64,000 bases of DNA. It comes from JAQUGA01 sp038210985 (GTDB taxonomy: Bacteria; Bacteroidota; Bacteroidia; Bacteroidales; WCHB1-69). The DNA lies in NCBI GenBank assembly GCA_038210985.1, contig JBBQWB010000001.1, forward strand, positions 1 to 64,000, in the 5' to 3' direction. Positions 19,824 to 28,887 of the stretch are shown here, piece by piece. The notes beneath the pieces were generated by a model. It saw only the letters and a program-made list of their open reading frames with translations. It had not been told where the DNA came from and made no database searches. The stretch's first letter is position 1. The number at the start of each line of letters is the position of its first letter. The position numbers and the translations under genes are program-made.

Positions 19824-19846
19824 GGCGTCAAAGATAATTTTTTATC

Positions 19847-20135
19847 ACTGTTGTCCGATATAAATTTTGACATCTATTGTAAAATATTCAATAACAAATT
19901 AATAGGTGAAATGACGGAATTAGGGTTTGTTTTTGTTTGTTTTGAAAACATGGATTTCCCCCAATTTATTGCCCCTACTAGTTCAACTCCGCTCACTACA
20001 TCGCCTCAAGGGTATAAATTGCCGAAAATCAATTCTTCTTGGACATTGAGCGGAGTCGAAATGCAGGAATGAGGCAAAAATTGATTGAAGTAATTTACCA
20101 CCATAGCAAAATTTATTTTTTAATCGGGCAAAGAT
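19847..20135 (+). mobile_element. MITE-like element, family B, copy 2 (about 289 bp, degenerate)
   Basis: The left end reads ACTGTTGTCCGATA, nearly the same as the left end of the element at 33591. The right end, inverted, reads ATCTTTGCCCGATT. The flanks are AATTTTTTATC (19836-19846) and AATTTTTATC (20136-20145), an 11-bp duplication with one T lost. Inside, an imperfect inverted repeat with ACTCCGCTCA/TGAGCGGAGT arms lies at about 19986-20062. There is no transposase. The right end is more decayed than in the other copy. Confidence 0.6.
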
Positions 20136-20412
20136 AATTTTTATCAGTCATTATTGTCCAATAAAACTCAAATATGGATAATGAGATTTTTTACTCCACT
20201 GCGTTACGTACAGAATGACAAGTGGTTGTATATTAAGATTGAGAAAACTCGGAAATTATCTAATCCATTGTCATTCTGAAATATATTGAATAATCTTATG
20301 ATTTTTTATCGAACTATACTCATTTCAATTCTAAAAAGTCAATTTTGACAACAAGCTACTATTAGGCATTAAAAAAGTGTATTTTTGTCAAAAATTATAA
20401 ACAAAATAATTA
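20136..20412. repeat. Spacer with TGTCATTCTG inverted repeat
   Basis: This stretch upstream of the Wzi-like gene contains a perfect 11-bp inverted repeat, CAGAATGACAA (20211-20221) and TTGTCATTCTG (20268-20278), of the same type as the repeat at 4663-4739. A TTATTGTCCAATAAAA motif near 20150 resembles one family B MITE end but has no partner that I can find. Confidence 0.55.
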
Positions 20413-22071
20413 ATGAAGATGAAATTTAAAATTGTTTATCGATTGTCCATTACAATTATTTTAATTCTATTTTGCAACATTGCAAACAGCCAAGTAATAC
20501 CTGAACATGTTAGCAATAAAGGCATTTATCAATTTTTAGACGAGTTGGCAAGTCAAAAAGTGATAGAATTAAATTCATTAATTAAACCTTATTCCCGAAA
20601 TTTCATTGCAAACCATTTAAATGATGCGGAGAGCAAAAAAGAGAAGTTAAACGAACGTCAGCAAAAGGAACTTGAGCAATATCTTGTGGAATATAATTTA
20701 GAACTAAATACTGCTTCTGAATCTTACAAATTAAACCTTTTAAAAAAGAATCCAAAAACGGAATTATCCTTTATGCCATTCGGATTTTTTTATCATGATG
20801 AGCTTTTTCGAGCTAGCATAAAACCAGTTTATGGAACTACTTTTTATACCGATTCCGATACCTTGAGTTATCACCGTTGGGGAGGAGTCTCATTTAATGG
20901 ATATGTAGGAGACAATTTTGGTTTTTATGTATCACTTAGCGATCACAGTTTTAATAGAAATATTATTAAAACTACATACTTAACTCAAGAACAAGGAGCC
21001 ATATTAAAGGGCGAAGATTATTTAGATTATAGCGAAATTAGAGGTGGAATTACGTGGTCGTGGAAATGGGGTTCGTTAGGATTAATTAAAGACCAACTGG
21101 TTTGGGGCGAGGGGTATCATGGTGCAAATATTTTATCGGGCAGAACACCTTCAGTGGCAATGATTAAATTTGACATGAAACCAGCTAAATGGTTTGAATT
21201 CAATTATATACATGCTCGTCTGGCATCCGATATTTTGGATAGTGCACGAACTTATTTGTATTCAGGTTCCGGCGTTCGAAAAGTTATGAGGGATAAGTAC
21301 TTAGTTGCCAATATGTTTACGTTTAAACCTTGGAAATTTTTAAATTTGAGCGTTGGAAATTCGTTAGTTTACAGCGATCAAGGTATTCAAATACAATATC
21401 TTATTCCGTTCATGTTTTATAAATCGGTAGATGATACGTATAATGGCACCGATAATCAAGCTGGACAAAATGCGCAAATGTTTGCTTCTATTAGCTCTCG
21501 AAATATTAAATATCTGCATCTTTATGCCACTGCTTTTGTAGATGAATTTTCTGTTCGCAGAATGCTCGACCCAGCACGTCAATCCAACTTTATTAGCGTA
21601 AAAGCCGGAATACAAGGGTCTAATCTTTTTAATTCAAACCTGTTTTTTACTGCCGAGTACACTCGCTCAAATCCATTGGTTTATCAACATTTTATACCAA
21701 CAACTACTTTTCAAACCAACCAATTTTGCATGGGTCATTATCTAAAAGACAATGCTCAAGAACTATTTTTATCGTTAAATTACAAACCTTTTTCGCGATT
21801 AAATATCGGTTTAAATTATACAAACATTAAAAAAGGAACTCCTTACATCTACGGACGAATTGACCCTTGGGGAATACCATTTATGGAAACTATTGTGTGG
21901 GAAGCCACTCGGGTATCAGGAACTTTATACTATGAAATTTTATCCAAAATATATATCCAAGGGGAGGCAATGGTCTATTTTAACAAAGGGAATGCGGCAT
22001 TATACAATCCATATTATTTATCTCGAAATCGTGGAATTGCAGTTAATGGCGGAATATCGATAGGATTTTAG
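20413..22071 (+). CDS. Wzi-family outer-membrane beta-barrel (capsule assembly) protein
   Basis: This 552-residue exported protein has a signal peptide ending near NIANSQ, followed by the helical segment typical of Bacteroidota Wzi-like proteins (YQFLDELASQKVIELNSLIK, then PYSR). A long region of alternating hydrophobic and polar beta strands follows and ends in an aromatic-terminated strand (GISIGF), as expected for an outer-membrane barrel. Wzi-type proteins help hold capsular polysaccharide at the cell surface. Its stop overlaps that of the convergent acyltransferase gene by 4 bp. The assignment to Wzi rather than another barrel family is moderately sure. Confidence 0.7.
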   Translation: MKMKFKIVYRLSITIILILFCNIANSQVIPEHVSNKGIYQFLDELASQKVIELNSLIKPYSRNFIANHLNDAESKKEKLNERQQKELEQYLVEYNLELNTASESYKLNLLKKNPKTELSFMPFGFFYHDELFRASIKPVYGTTFYTDSDTLSYHRWGGVSFNGYVGDNFGFYVSLSDHSFNRNIIKTTYLTQEQGAILKGEDYLDYSEIRGGITWSWKWGSLGLIKDQLVWGEGYHGANILSGRTPSVAMIKFDMKPAKWFEFNYIHARLASDILDSARTYLYSGSGVRKVMRDKYLVANMFTFKPWKFLNLSVGNSLVYSDQGIQIQYLIPFMFYKSVDDTYNGTDNQAGQNAQMFASISSRNIKYLHLYATAFVDEFSVRRMLDPARQSNFISVKAGIQGSNLFNSNLFFTAEYTRSNPLVYQHFIPTTTFQTNQFCMGHYLKDNAQELFLSLNYKPFSRLNIGLNYTNIKKGTPYIYGRIDPWGIPFMETIVWEATRVSGTLYYEILSKIYIQGEAMVYFNKGNAALYNPYYLSRNRGIAVNGGISIGF

Positions 22072-23213
22072 TTTTCGGTAGAAATCAAATTTTTAGTCTG
22101 AAAAACAGAATTTGCATAAATCTTTAAAAAGTAATCCTTAAAAACAGCTTTGTTCACATCTGCTTTTTCGACATTGCTATTAAAATAATTTTCAAAATAG
22201 TTTTTTTGTTCTAAACTATAGAAATCATTGTATTGAGATGAATTATTTAAAATATCAGTAGCAATGTAATTGTTTGGATACAGTTTGTAATTTGATGCTA
22301 TAGCTTTATCAATGCATAACGAAATTTCTTTAATAATATCATTATCTGTGCCTTCTAGTTTACCCCAATCGTCGAACGACTCGTTTAAGGGTTTTCCAAT
22401 AACTAAAGTAACCTGCCCTTTATTTTGAACAATACCAGTTTCAATGCTTAGTAAATCTTCTCCAGCTTGTTTTTCATATTTTACATCTTGCGATAAAGTA
22501 AGCTCTCTTGCTTTTAAAAAATCGCAAGTTTCAAATTCGTACGAAACAGAAACTGGAACTATATTTAAACGATGAATTTTTTCCACCATTGAACCTTCGC
22601 CAGATAAGGATAGCATTTTTATCAAGCCATTTTGAGTTTCATCTATTCCGTCCTTTGTTCGCCCATTGCGTTGAGCTATCCAAACCGATTGATTGCTTTT
22701 AATGCTGTCATCGATAAAAGCCGATAAAACATGGGAGTTCTCAATTAATTCGCGAGCATTGCCATCGCGTTTAACCAAAAACATTTTATTGATTTTGGCA
22801 ATATCCATCAGTAAATCGGTAATAACAAGATTGTTCCCAATAGCGTTTTGAGTTGTCTTAAAACCATTTTCGAATAATACAATTTGTAATAATGCCGAAT
22901 CTAAAACAATGTCGCGATGATTAGATATAAATAAATATGCATCTTCTTTATTAATGTTTTGTAATCCAGCAGTTTCAAATTTAGTTATGGTAAGAGAAAT
23001 AATTTTGCGTAAAAATTTATGTGAAACCAATGACTGAAATTTGTGAATGGAATTAATGTTTTTTATTTCATTAATTTCTTCTTCTTTTTTGTCGCTATTT
23101 AAAATATACTTGTTTAAAAAATAATTGAAATTATCATTTTTTAATATGCGTTTCATCGCCTCATTAACTTCTTCATCGTAATAAGGTCTTATATCGTCAA
23201 AATTATACTCCAT
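22068..23213 (-). CDS. PlsC-like 1-acylglycerol-phosphate acyltransferase family protein
   Basis: About 381 residues from MEYNFDDIRPYYDEEV; an in-frame ATG seven codons upstream is less likely because the family starts at this point. The acyltransferase signature appears as SNHRDIVLDS near residue 100, a variant of the HX4D motif with an NHRD core, and an FLVKRDG segment follows near residue 140. Residues from about 250 onward form a domain specific to this Bacteroidota subfamily. It should transfer an acyl chain to a glycerolipid at the inner membrane, but the exact acceptor is not shown by the sequence. It is convergent with the Wzi-like gene. Confidence 0.75.
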   Translation of the reverse strand: MEYNFDDIRPYYDEEVNEAMKRILKNDNFNYFLNKYILNSDKKEEEINEIKNINSIHKFQSLVSHKFLRKIISLTITKFETAGLQNINKEDAYLFISNHRDIVLDSALLQIVLFENGFKTTQNAIGNNLVITDLLMDIAKINKMFLVKRDGNARELIENSHVLSAFIDDSIKSNQSVWIAQRNGRTKDGIDETQNGLIKMLSLSGEGSMVEKIHRLNIVPVSVSYEFETCDFLKARELTLSQDVKYEKQAGEDLLSIETGIVQNKGQVTLVIGKPLNESFDDWGKLEGTDNDIIKEISLCIDKAIASNYKLYPNNYIATDILNNSSQYNDFYSLEQKNYFENYFNSNVEKADVNKAVFKDYFLKIYANSVFQTKNLISTEN

Positions 23214-23495
23214 GACTGCTCCATTTTTTTGCAAAATTATAGTTATAATAATACGATATTACAAACTTGGCAATACAATATTCTTAATAATTCCAAAAAA
23301 GGAGAATATAAGCCGTGTAAACTCTCTATAATGAATTAGTTGTTCATTTTGTTAAAAAAAGAAAAAATAATTAAGAGAGACAACCTTTTATTTTACATGT
23401 ATGTCTTAATCAAAGAAAACTGACAATTTTGTGGTTATACGCTCCTGATTTTTACCACATTTTATACAGTCTAGTTTTATGTTGTTTATTCCCAT

Positions 23496-23528
23496 AAATA
23501 AAAGCATCTTCCCCAGATGCTTTTATTT
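23496..23528 (+). terminator. Intrinsic-terminator-like hairpin
   Basis: Perfect 14-bp arms, AAATAAAAGCATCT (23496-23509) and AGATGCTTTTATTT (23515-23528), enclose a 5-nt loop. On the plus strand a further run of T follows directly. No annotated plus-strand gene ends upstream within 1.4 kb, so it may end a small RNA or be a stray terminator. Confidence 0.7.
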
Positions 23529-23561
23529 TTTTTAAGGGGCTGGGTATGTGTTTGATTTTCA

Positions 23562-23645
23562 GTATGTTTACCTGCCACTAAAAAAAGAGTGTTGAAAATT
23601 AATCAATTAGAGTTAAGTTTTCAATATTTTTCCCGAAAGGAAAAA
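23562..23645. repeat. Dispersed hairpin repeat related to 33700-33820
   Basis: This stretch contains GTGTTGAAAATT, a TTAGAGTTAA segment and TTTTCAATATTTTTC in the same order and spacing as GTGTTGAAAATC, TTAGAATCAA and TTTTCAATATTTCTTC in the MITE at 33591-33836. It therefore looks like a second, decayed copy of that element's interior. No terminal repeats are recognisable here. Confidence 0.45.
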
Positions 23646-23726
23646 AGATTTAAAAAATTAAGAAGAAAAAACATCAATCAGACCAAATGGAAAGAAACTT
23701 GGACTATTTTATTTTTGAAATTGGTA

Positions 23727-24785
23727 TTAGTTTTTCAAAAAATCGGATAAATTTGTTGCGATGGTAATATAATTTGGAGAACCAGCAGGATGATAAATTG
23801 CCCTAGAATAACTAAATTGAAATTTAGAAATTTTTAAACCTAACCCCCACGAAAATCCACTTAGTCCTGGTTTTGATGGAACGCTAATTTCTTGACGCTT
23901 TTGATAATTATAACCTAACCTTAGTGCAAAAGCTTTAATAGGTTGAAATTCAATTCCAAAAACTAAATGTCGTAAAGTTTTATCGGTAAGTTTAACTGTT
24001 TTTGATTTTTCGATTATACTGCCAGTTATTGCATCTCTTTGAATGCTTGGGTCGTTTGGGTCGTTAAATGATAAATCCCAATTTTCGAGATGTTGCCAAA
24101 CAAAAGAATAGGTAAAGGGTGCGTATTTTAATTTTTGTGAGATAGCTGCATGAATTCCAAACGGAAGTGATTCTTTGATGTCAGTGTAGCTTGTAATTTG
24201 AGTTCCAACATTTTGAGCAATTATAGTTAAAGCCAAACGATTGGTTTTATTGTAATAAGTAAAAGCAACATCCGCAGCTATTCCAATAGATTTATAATCG
24301 GCATACGAAGAACTAATCCATTTAAGATTTGCTCCCATAAATAAACTTGAGTCAAGTTTTCGTCCCCAGCCAATTTGTCCAAACATATCGTGGGCATTAA
24401 AATTACCGAGTGTATTTCCTGTTGCATCGGTTTCGGTAAATTTTCCGTAATCCAAATAGTTTAAAGATGCTGTAAACGAACCAACTTTTTTAAAATCATG
24501 AGCATAAGCAACAGAAAAAGAGGTAACATCGGAAGGAAAATCGATAAAAGACAACATTAACTGATTGTGCATTTGTTTCGAGATAATGGATGGATTATGC
24601 AAAGCTAACTGAATGTCGTCGTCGTAACGATTATAAAAAACACTACCCATTGCAAGTTGACGAGCCGATTGAGGTAATAATAAAAACCTATAAGTTGAGC
24701 CAGTGCCACTTTGAGAGAACGCAGAAATACCAAAAGAAAAAAATATAGAAAGGATAACGAAAACTCTAAAATTTTTAAAAATCAT
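23727..24785 (-). CDS. porQ: Type IX secretion system protein PorQ
   Basis: This 352-residue outer-membrane beta-barrel protein has a signal peptide ending near ISAFSQ. The start of the mature protein (YRFLLLPQSARQLAMGS), the ALHNPS motif and the barrel strands with LNYLDYGKFTETD match PorQ, a component of the T9SS outer-membrane assembly that handles CTD-bearing cargo. Three such cargo proteins are encoded in this window (6244, 50190 and 58180). It is monocistronic on the minus strand with about 490 bp downstream. No other por/spr/gld gene is present here. Confidence 0.85.
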   Translation of the reverse strand: MIFKNFRVFVILSIFFSFGISAFSQSGTGSTYRFLLLPQSARQLAMGSVFYNRYDDDIQLALHNPSIISKQMHNQLMLSFIDFPSDVTSFSVAYAHDFKKVGSFTASLNYLDYGKFTETDATGNTLGNFNAHDMFGQIGWGRKLDSSLFMGANLKWISSSYADYKSIGIAADVAFTYYNKTNRLALTIIAQNVGTQITSYTDIKESLPFGIHAAISQKLKYAPFTYSFVWQHLENWDLSFNDPNDPSIQRDAITGSIIEKSKTVKLTDKTLRHLVFGIEFQPIKAFALRLGYNYQKRQEISVPSKPGLSGFSWGLGLKISKFQFSYSRAIYHPAGSPNYITIATNLSDFLKN

Positions 24786-24977
24786 TATTAAGATATTTCT
24801 TTATATAGTTTGAAAATAAAATTTGTACCACAAAAATACAATTATTAACGACCTAATAAGTCTATTATTGCATTTTAGTATATTTTTTATAGTACTGAAT
24901 TTTGCTAATAGCCTAGCTTTTTAAAAAGATAATTAAGGAAGTTTAAAAAATAATTGATTATTTTCAAGTTTTTATTT

Positions 24978-25004
24978 TTTGTTTCAAAAAACGTTATATC
25001 TTTG
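24978..25004 (+). promoter_or_regulatory. Candidate Bacteroidota promoter for HU
   Basis: A TTTG at 24978-24981 precedes TATCTTTG at 24997-25004, matching the Bacteroidota -33 and -7 elements. The 15-bp gap is shorter than the usual 17-21, so the -7 box is the stronger evidence. It lies 52 bp before the HU start codon. Confidence 0.5.
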
Positions 25005-25056
25005 CAACCCTTAAAGTTATGAAGTAACACAAACAATAATATAAAACTTATAAATT

Positions 25057-25341
25057 ATGACAAAAGCAGAATTAGTTGCCGAGATTTCGAACAAAACCGG
25101 TATAGAAAAAGTTGCAGTACAAACAACTATTGAGGCTTTTATGACCTCTGTAAAAAATTCTTTATCGCGTAATGAGCCTGTTTTCCTAAGAGGATTCGGT
25201 AGTTTTACAGTTAAAAGAAGAGCGGAAAAAACCGGACGTAATATTTCAAAAAACACAACCATTATTATACCCGCGCATAATATCCCTGCATTTAAACCTG
25301 CCAAAACTTTCATTAATGGCATCAAAACAAAAACCAAGTAG
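25057..25341 (+). CDS. HU-family DNA-binding protein
   Basis: This 94-residue protein has the complete HU/IHF fold. It begins MTKAELVAEISNKTGI, carries the RGFGSFTVKRR strand and the DNA-binding arm sequence (GRNISKNTTIIIPAHNIPAF), and ends after AKTF. It is a nucleoid protein that bends DNA as a dimer. It has its own promoter box upstream and is followed 24 bp later by a tiny basic protein gene. HU and IHF paralogs in Bacteroidota cannot be told apart safely by eye. Confidence 0.93.
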   Translation: MTKAELVAEISNKTGIEKVAVQTTIEAFMTSVKNSLSRNEPVFLRGFGSFTVKRRAEKTGRNISKNTTIIIPAHNIPAFKPAKTFINGIKTKTK

Positions 25342-25365
25342 TTAAAACATCTAAAATTAAGCATT

Positions 25366-25455
25366 ATGCCAAGCGGTAAAAAAAGAAAAAGACATAAAAT
25401 GTCAACGCATAAACGTAAAAAACGTTTAAGAAAGAACAGACATAAAAAGAAATAA
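25366..25455 (+). CDS. 29-residue AURKAIP1/COX24-type (bS22/mS38-like) mini ribosomal protein
   Basis: A 29-codon gene beginning MPSGKKRKRHKMSTHKRK, almost wholly Lys, Arg and His, with the KRxxRKxRHKKK end typical of the AURKAIP1/COX24 domain. Relatives include mitochondrial mS38 and the mycobacterial small-subunit protein bS22, so a place on the 30S subunit is the likely role. Tiny proteins of this form are widespread in Bacteroidota and are often missed because of their size. It lies 24 bp after the HU gene. The family assignment is from the pattern; the ribosomal location is inferred from homologs. Confidence 0.8.
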   Translation: MPSGKKRKRHKMSTHKRKKRLRKNRHKKK

Positions 25456-25585
25456 ATCATAAAAGTTTCTTTTAAATTCTATACATAGTGGCAAAAGTCA
25501 CTATGTATATTTGTTTTATATAATCCCTGTAATTAAAACAAATTAGTATCTTTACGCTAAATTTTGCTAAACGAGTATCTACACG

Positions 25586-27148
25586 ATGAATGACACAATA
25601 AACAGAGAGCTTGTAATTAACTCCGATAGTTCGGATGTTGAAATTGCTCTGCTTGAAGATAAAAACCTTGTTGAACTTCACCAAGATAAATCAAATCCCA
25701 ACCATATGGTAGGTGATGTTTATTTAGGTAGAGTTAAAAAAATAATGCCTGGATTAAACGCAGCATTTGTGGATGTTGGATATGAAAAAGATGCATTTTT
25801 ACATTATTTAGATTTAGGAGCTAATATACACACTATCAATAAGTTTGTTAAACGTTGTATCAACGAAAGTCCAAATCAAATAATTAACGAATCTATAAAT
25901 TACGAAGAAGAGATTCAAAAAAATGGAAAAATTTCGGACGTATTAACTACCAATCAATCTATTTTAGTTCAGGTTGCCAAAGAACCAATTTCAACAAAAG
26001 GACCCAGGGTTTCAGCCGAAATTTCATTTGCTGGTCGATATCTTGTTTTGGTTCCCTTTGCCGATAAAGTTTCCATATCTCAAAAAATAAAAAGTTCCGA
26101 AGAACGTACTCGTTTAAAACGACTTATCCAAAGTATTAAGCCTCAAAATTACGGAGTTATTATTCGAACCGTTGCCGAAAACAAAAAAGTTGCCGAGCTC
26201 GATAACGATTTAAAACAACTTGTAACTAAATGGGAAAGTGCCATTAATCGTCTCCATACTGCTGTGCCTCCTTTAAAAGTAGTGAGCGAAATAGATAGAA
26301 CATCGGTAATTCTTCGCGATTTATTAAACGAATCATTTAATGCAATTCATGTAAACGACGATACTTTAGCAAACGAAATTAGAGCTTTTTTAAGCGATAT
26401 TGCACCCGATAAAGTAGAAATTGTTAAGCAATATAAAGGAAAATTGCCCATTTTTGAAAACTTTGGTGTCGATAAACAAATAAAAAATTCATTTGGGAAA
26501 GTTGTTACTATCAAAAGTGGAATTTATTTAATTATTGAGCACACCGAAGCTCTACATGTTATTGATGTTAATAGCGGACATCGAAATAATTCGTCAAATA
26601 CTCAGGAAACCAATGCGTTAGAAGTAAATATCGAAGCTGCAAAGGAAATAGCTCGACAGCTCAGACTTAGGGACATGGGCGGAATTATTGTCATCGATTT
26701 TATTGATTTGCACTTAGGTCAAAATCGCCGAGCTCTTTATCAAACGATGAAGGATTTAATGATGTACGATCGTGCAAAGCATACTATTTTGCCACCAAGT
26801 AAATTTGGATTAGTTCAAATTACTCGTCAACGTGTTCGCCCCGAAATGTCTATTGAAGTTCTCGAAAAGTGTCCTTGTTGTGATGGAACTGGCGAAATAA
26901 AACCCAATAGTTTAATTATTGATGAAATTGACAATAATATTTCGTATCTACTTCGAGATCAAAACGAAAAGAAATTAATCTTAGGAGTAAATCCTATTTT
27001 ATATGCATATTTAACCAAAGGATTGTTTTCATTTCAATGGAAATGGTTCAGAAAATATCGCTCATGGATTAAAATAAAATCTATTTCTTCGTATCAATTT
27101 TTAGAATATCGATTTTTTAATCAAAATGATGACGAAATAAAAATTTAG
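25586..27148 (+). CDS. rng: Ribonuclease E/G family protein
   Basis: This 520-residue endoribonuclease cuts single-stranded AU-rich RNA and takes part in rRNA processing and mRNA decay. An N-terminal S1 domain (residues about 38-130, with VGDVYLGRVKKIMPGLNAAF) carries a species-type insertion. The catalytic region shows HVIDVNSGHR and GGIIVIDFIDL, which hold the two metal-binding aspartates, and the zinc-link motif CPCCDGTG. It lacks the long C-terminal scaffold of proteobacterial RNase E, so it is of the RNase G type. recX starts 15 bp downstream, suggesting an operon with recX and prfB. Confidence 0.92.
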   Translation: MNDTINRELVINSDSSDVEIALLEDKNLVELHQDKSNPNHMVGDVYLGRVKKIMPGLNAAFVDVGYEKDAFLHYLDLGANIHTINKFVKRCINESPNQIINESINYEEEIQKNGKISDVLTTNQSILVQVAKEPISTKGPRVSAEISFAGRYLVLVPFADKVSISQKIKSSEERTRLKRLIQSIKPQNYGVIIRTVAENKKVAELDNDLKQLVTKWESAINRLHTAVPPLKVVSEIDRTSVILRDLLNESFNAIHVNDDTLANEIRAFLSDIAPDKVEIVKQYKGKLPIFENFGVDKQIKNSFGKVVTIKSGIYLIIEHTEALHVIDVNSGHRNNSSNTQETNALEVNIEAAKEIARQLRLRDMGGIIVIDFIDLHLGQNRRALYQTMKDLMMYDRAKHTILPPSKFGLVQITRQRVRPEMSIEVLEKCPCCDGTGEIKPNSLIIDEIDNNISYLLRDQNEKKLILGVNPILYAYLTKGLFSFQWKWFRKYRSWIKIKSISSYQFLEYRFFNQNDDEIKI

Positions 27149-27163
27149 ATTGAATATCCCAAT

Positions 27164-27655
27164 ATGAACTTCTCTGATAACAAGTCTTATACGCCACTAA
27201 TTGCACTCGAAAAAGCCAAAAAACATTGTGCTTATTCCGAACGCTGTCATTTTGATATGCGAATGAAACTTCGGGAATGGAATGTAGATGAAAAAACTTC
27301 CGAATGGATAATTTCGAGTTTAATTGAAGATGGTTTTATAAATGAAGAACGTTTTGCCATAAATTATTCTCGAGGAAAACTTACTCAAAATGGCTGGGGT
27401 AAAAATAAAATTAAATATGCTTTACGGCAAAAAAAGATTTCAGATTTTTTAATTAAAAAAGCCCTATCCGAAATATCGGAAGAAACATATTTAGCTATTA
27501 TTGAGCACGAAGCACAGCGAAAAGTTACTGTAAGTATGCTTAATAATCGTCAGGAATTTAATAAAGTATTGCAATATTTAATTCAAAAAGGTTTTGAGTC
27601 GGAAATTTCAACTCAAATTTTAAATGCTATAATTAAAAAAGAAAATGATTTATAG
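27164..27655 (+). CDS. recX: Regulatory protein RecX
   Basis: This 163-residue, highly charged protein matches RecX, a modulator of RecA filament activity. It has the three tandem three-helix repeats of the family, including the CAYSERCHFDMRMKLREW segment, GFINEERFA and the KNKIKYALRQKKIS stretch. There is no recA gene in the window. Its last 11 bases, including the stop, overlap the start of prfB (ATG at 27645), implying translational coupling. Confidence 0.85.
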   Translation: MNFSDNKSYTPLIALEKAKKHCAYSERCHFDMRMKLREWNVDEKTSEWIISSLIEDGFINEERFAINYSRGKLTQNGWGKNKIKYALRQKKISDFLIKKALSEISEETYLAIIEHEAQRKVTVSMLNNRQEFNKVLQYLIQKGFESEISTQILNAIIKKENDL

Positions 27656-28737
27656 TGAGGATGTAAGAAATATAAAATCAAGGATAGACGACCTGAGGAG
27701 GTTTCTTTGACCTTGAACATAAGCTACACGAAATAGAAGAAAAAGAGACAAAATCTCACGACCCTGAATTTTGGGAAAAACCTCAAGCAGCCGAAAAACT
27801 TTTAAAAGAAATTAGTGTAATTAAATCATGGACAGATTCGTATTTTAAAATCGAATCGAGTTACGATGATTTAATTGTAATATTTGAGTTTTTTGAACAA
27901 GGAGAAGCTACTTTTGAAGACCTGGAAAAGCAGTATAAACAAACTGTAAAACTGCTCGAAGATGTTGAATTTAGAAACATGATGGGGAACGAAGAAGATC
28001 GTTTTTCGGCATTGTTAAATATCACACCCGGAGCTGGTGGCACCGAAAGTCAGGATTGGGCAGAAATGCTAATGCGTATGTATTTGCGATGGGGCGAACG
28101 AAATAATTTCGCCACTAAACTTATCAATCGTCAAGATGGAGACGGGGCAGGAATAAAATCGGCAACGATTGAAATGGAGGGCGATTTTGCTTTTGGCTAC
28201 CTCAAAAGCGAAGTTGGTGTTCATCGCTTGGTTCGCCTGTCGCCTTTCGATGCGGCAAACAAACGACACACTTCGTTCGCATCAGTTTTTGTGTATCCAA
28301 TAGTGGATGAAAATATTGATATTTTTATAAATCCCGCAGATATTAGTTGGGATACTTTTCGTTCGAGTGGACCTGGTGGACAAAATGTAAACAAAGTAGA
28401 AACGGCGGTTCGACTTCATCACAAATCAAGTGGTATTGTAGTTGAATGTCAAGAAACTCGTTCGCAACTCCAAAACAAGGAAAAGGCAATGTTGATTCTT
28501 AAATCACGCTTGTACGATATTGAAATACGCAAGAAAAAAGAAAAACTAAACCAGCTTGAAAGTTCAAAAACTAAAATTGATTTTGGAGCACAAATTCGCA
28601 GTTACGTAATGCATCCATACAAAATGGTGAAAGATGTACGCACTGGTACCGAAACTTTTAATGTAAACGCCGTTATGGATGGCGACTTAGATGATTTTAT
28701 AAAATCGTATTTAATGAAGTTTGGAAAAAACGGATAA
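27645..28737 (+). CDS. prfB: Peptide chain release factor 2 with programmed +1 frameshift
   Basis: RF2 ends translation at UGA and UAA. The gene starts at 27645 and meets an in-frame TGA after 21 codons (27708-27710). The site is the classic one: an AGGAGG Shine-Dalgarno-like hexamer (27696-27701), three bases, then CTTTGAC. Slipping +1 at CTT joins the long frame that begins with GAC at 27709 and runs to the TAA at 28735, giving 363 residues. The SPF tripeptide for stop-codon recognition and the catalytic GGQ motif (SSGPGGQNVNK) are both intact. Low RF2 raises frameshifting, so the gene regulates itself. Confidence 0.95.
27696..27711 (+). promoter_or_regulatory. RF2 programmed frameshift site
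   Basis: AGGAGG, TTT, CTT, TGA, C: the internal Shine-Dalgarno element, three-base spacer, slippery codon and stop match the spacing of the well-studied enterobacterial prfB site. The downstream frame continues without a stop for 342 codons. Confidence 0.93.
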
Positions 28738-28743
28738 TTGTCA

Positions 28744-28802
28744 CGTTGTACGAAGTCTCAGACTTCGTACAACGGAGATTATCTCAGACTTCGTACAACG
28801 GA
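28744..28802. repeat. Inverted repeat plus direct copy after prfB
   Basis: Perfect 15-bp arms, CGTTGTACGAAGTCT and AGACTTCGTACAACG, flank a single C (28744-28774). The right arm with its flanks is repeated at 28783-28802 (CTCAGACTTCGTACAACGGA). There is no T-run. This is a dispersed intergenic palindrome or a poor terminator for prfB. Confidence 0.75.
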
Positions 28803-28887
28803 AAATTTGTAGTAAACAAATCTGAACTCTACGATTATTAATACATTGAAAAGCAACAGTTTTATTCAGATTAGCTGCAACTTGGGT

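Larger units (their letters stand above)
23235..23726. other. Spacer between acyltransferase and porQ
   Basis: About 490 bp with no credible protein gene. It holds a T-tailed hairpin (23496-23528) pointing to the plus strand and a hairpin-like repeat (about 23562-23645) that resembles the interior of the MITE at 33591. The adjoining genes are both on the minus strand, so the orientation of the T-tailed hairpin is unexplained. Confidence 0.55.

Noticed and set aside
19761..20072. 103-codon plus-strand open frame upstream of the Wzi-like gene
   Set aside because: It overlaps the start of the MFS gene and most of a MITE with inverted repeats; no protein-like composition.
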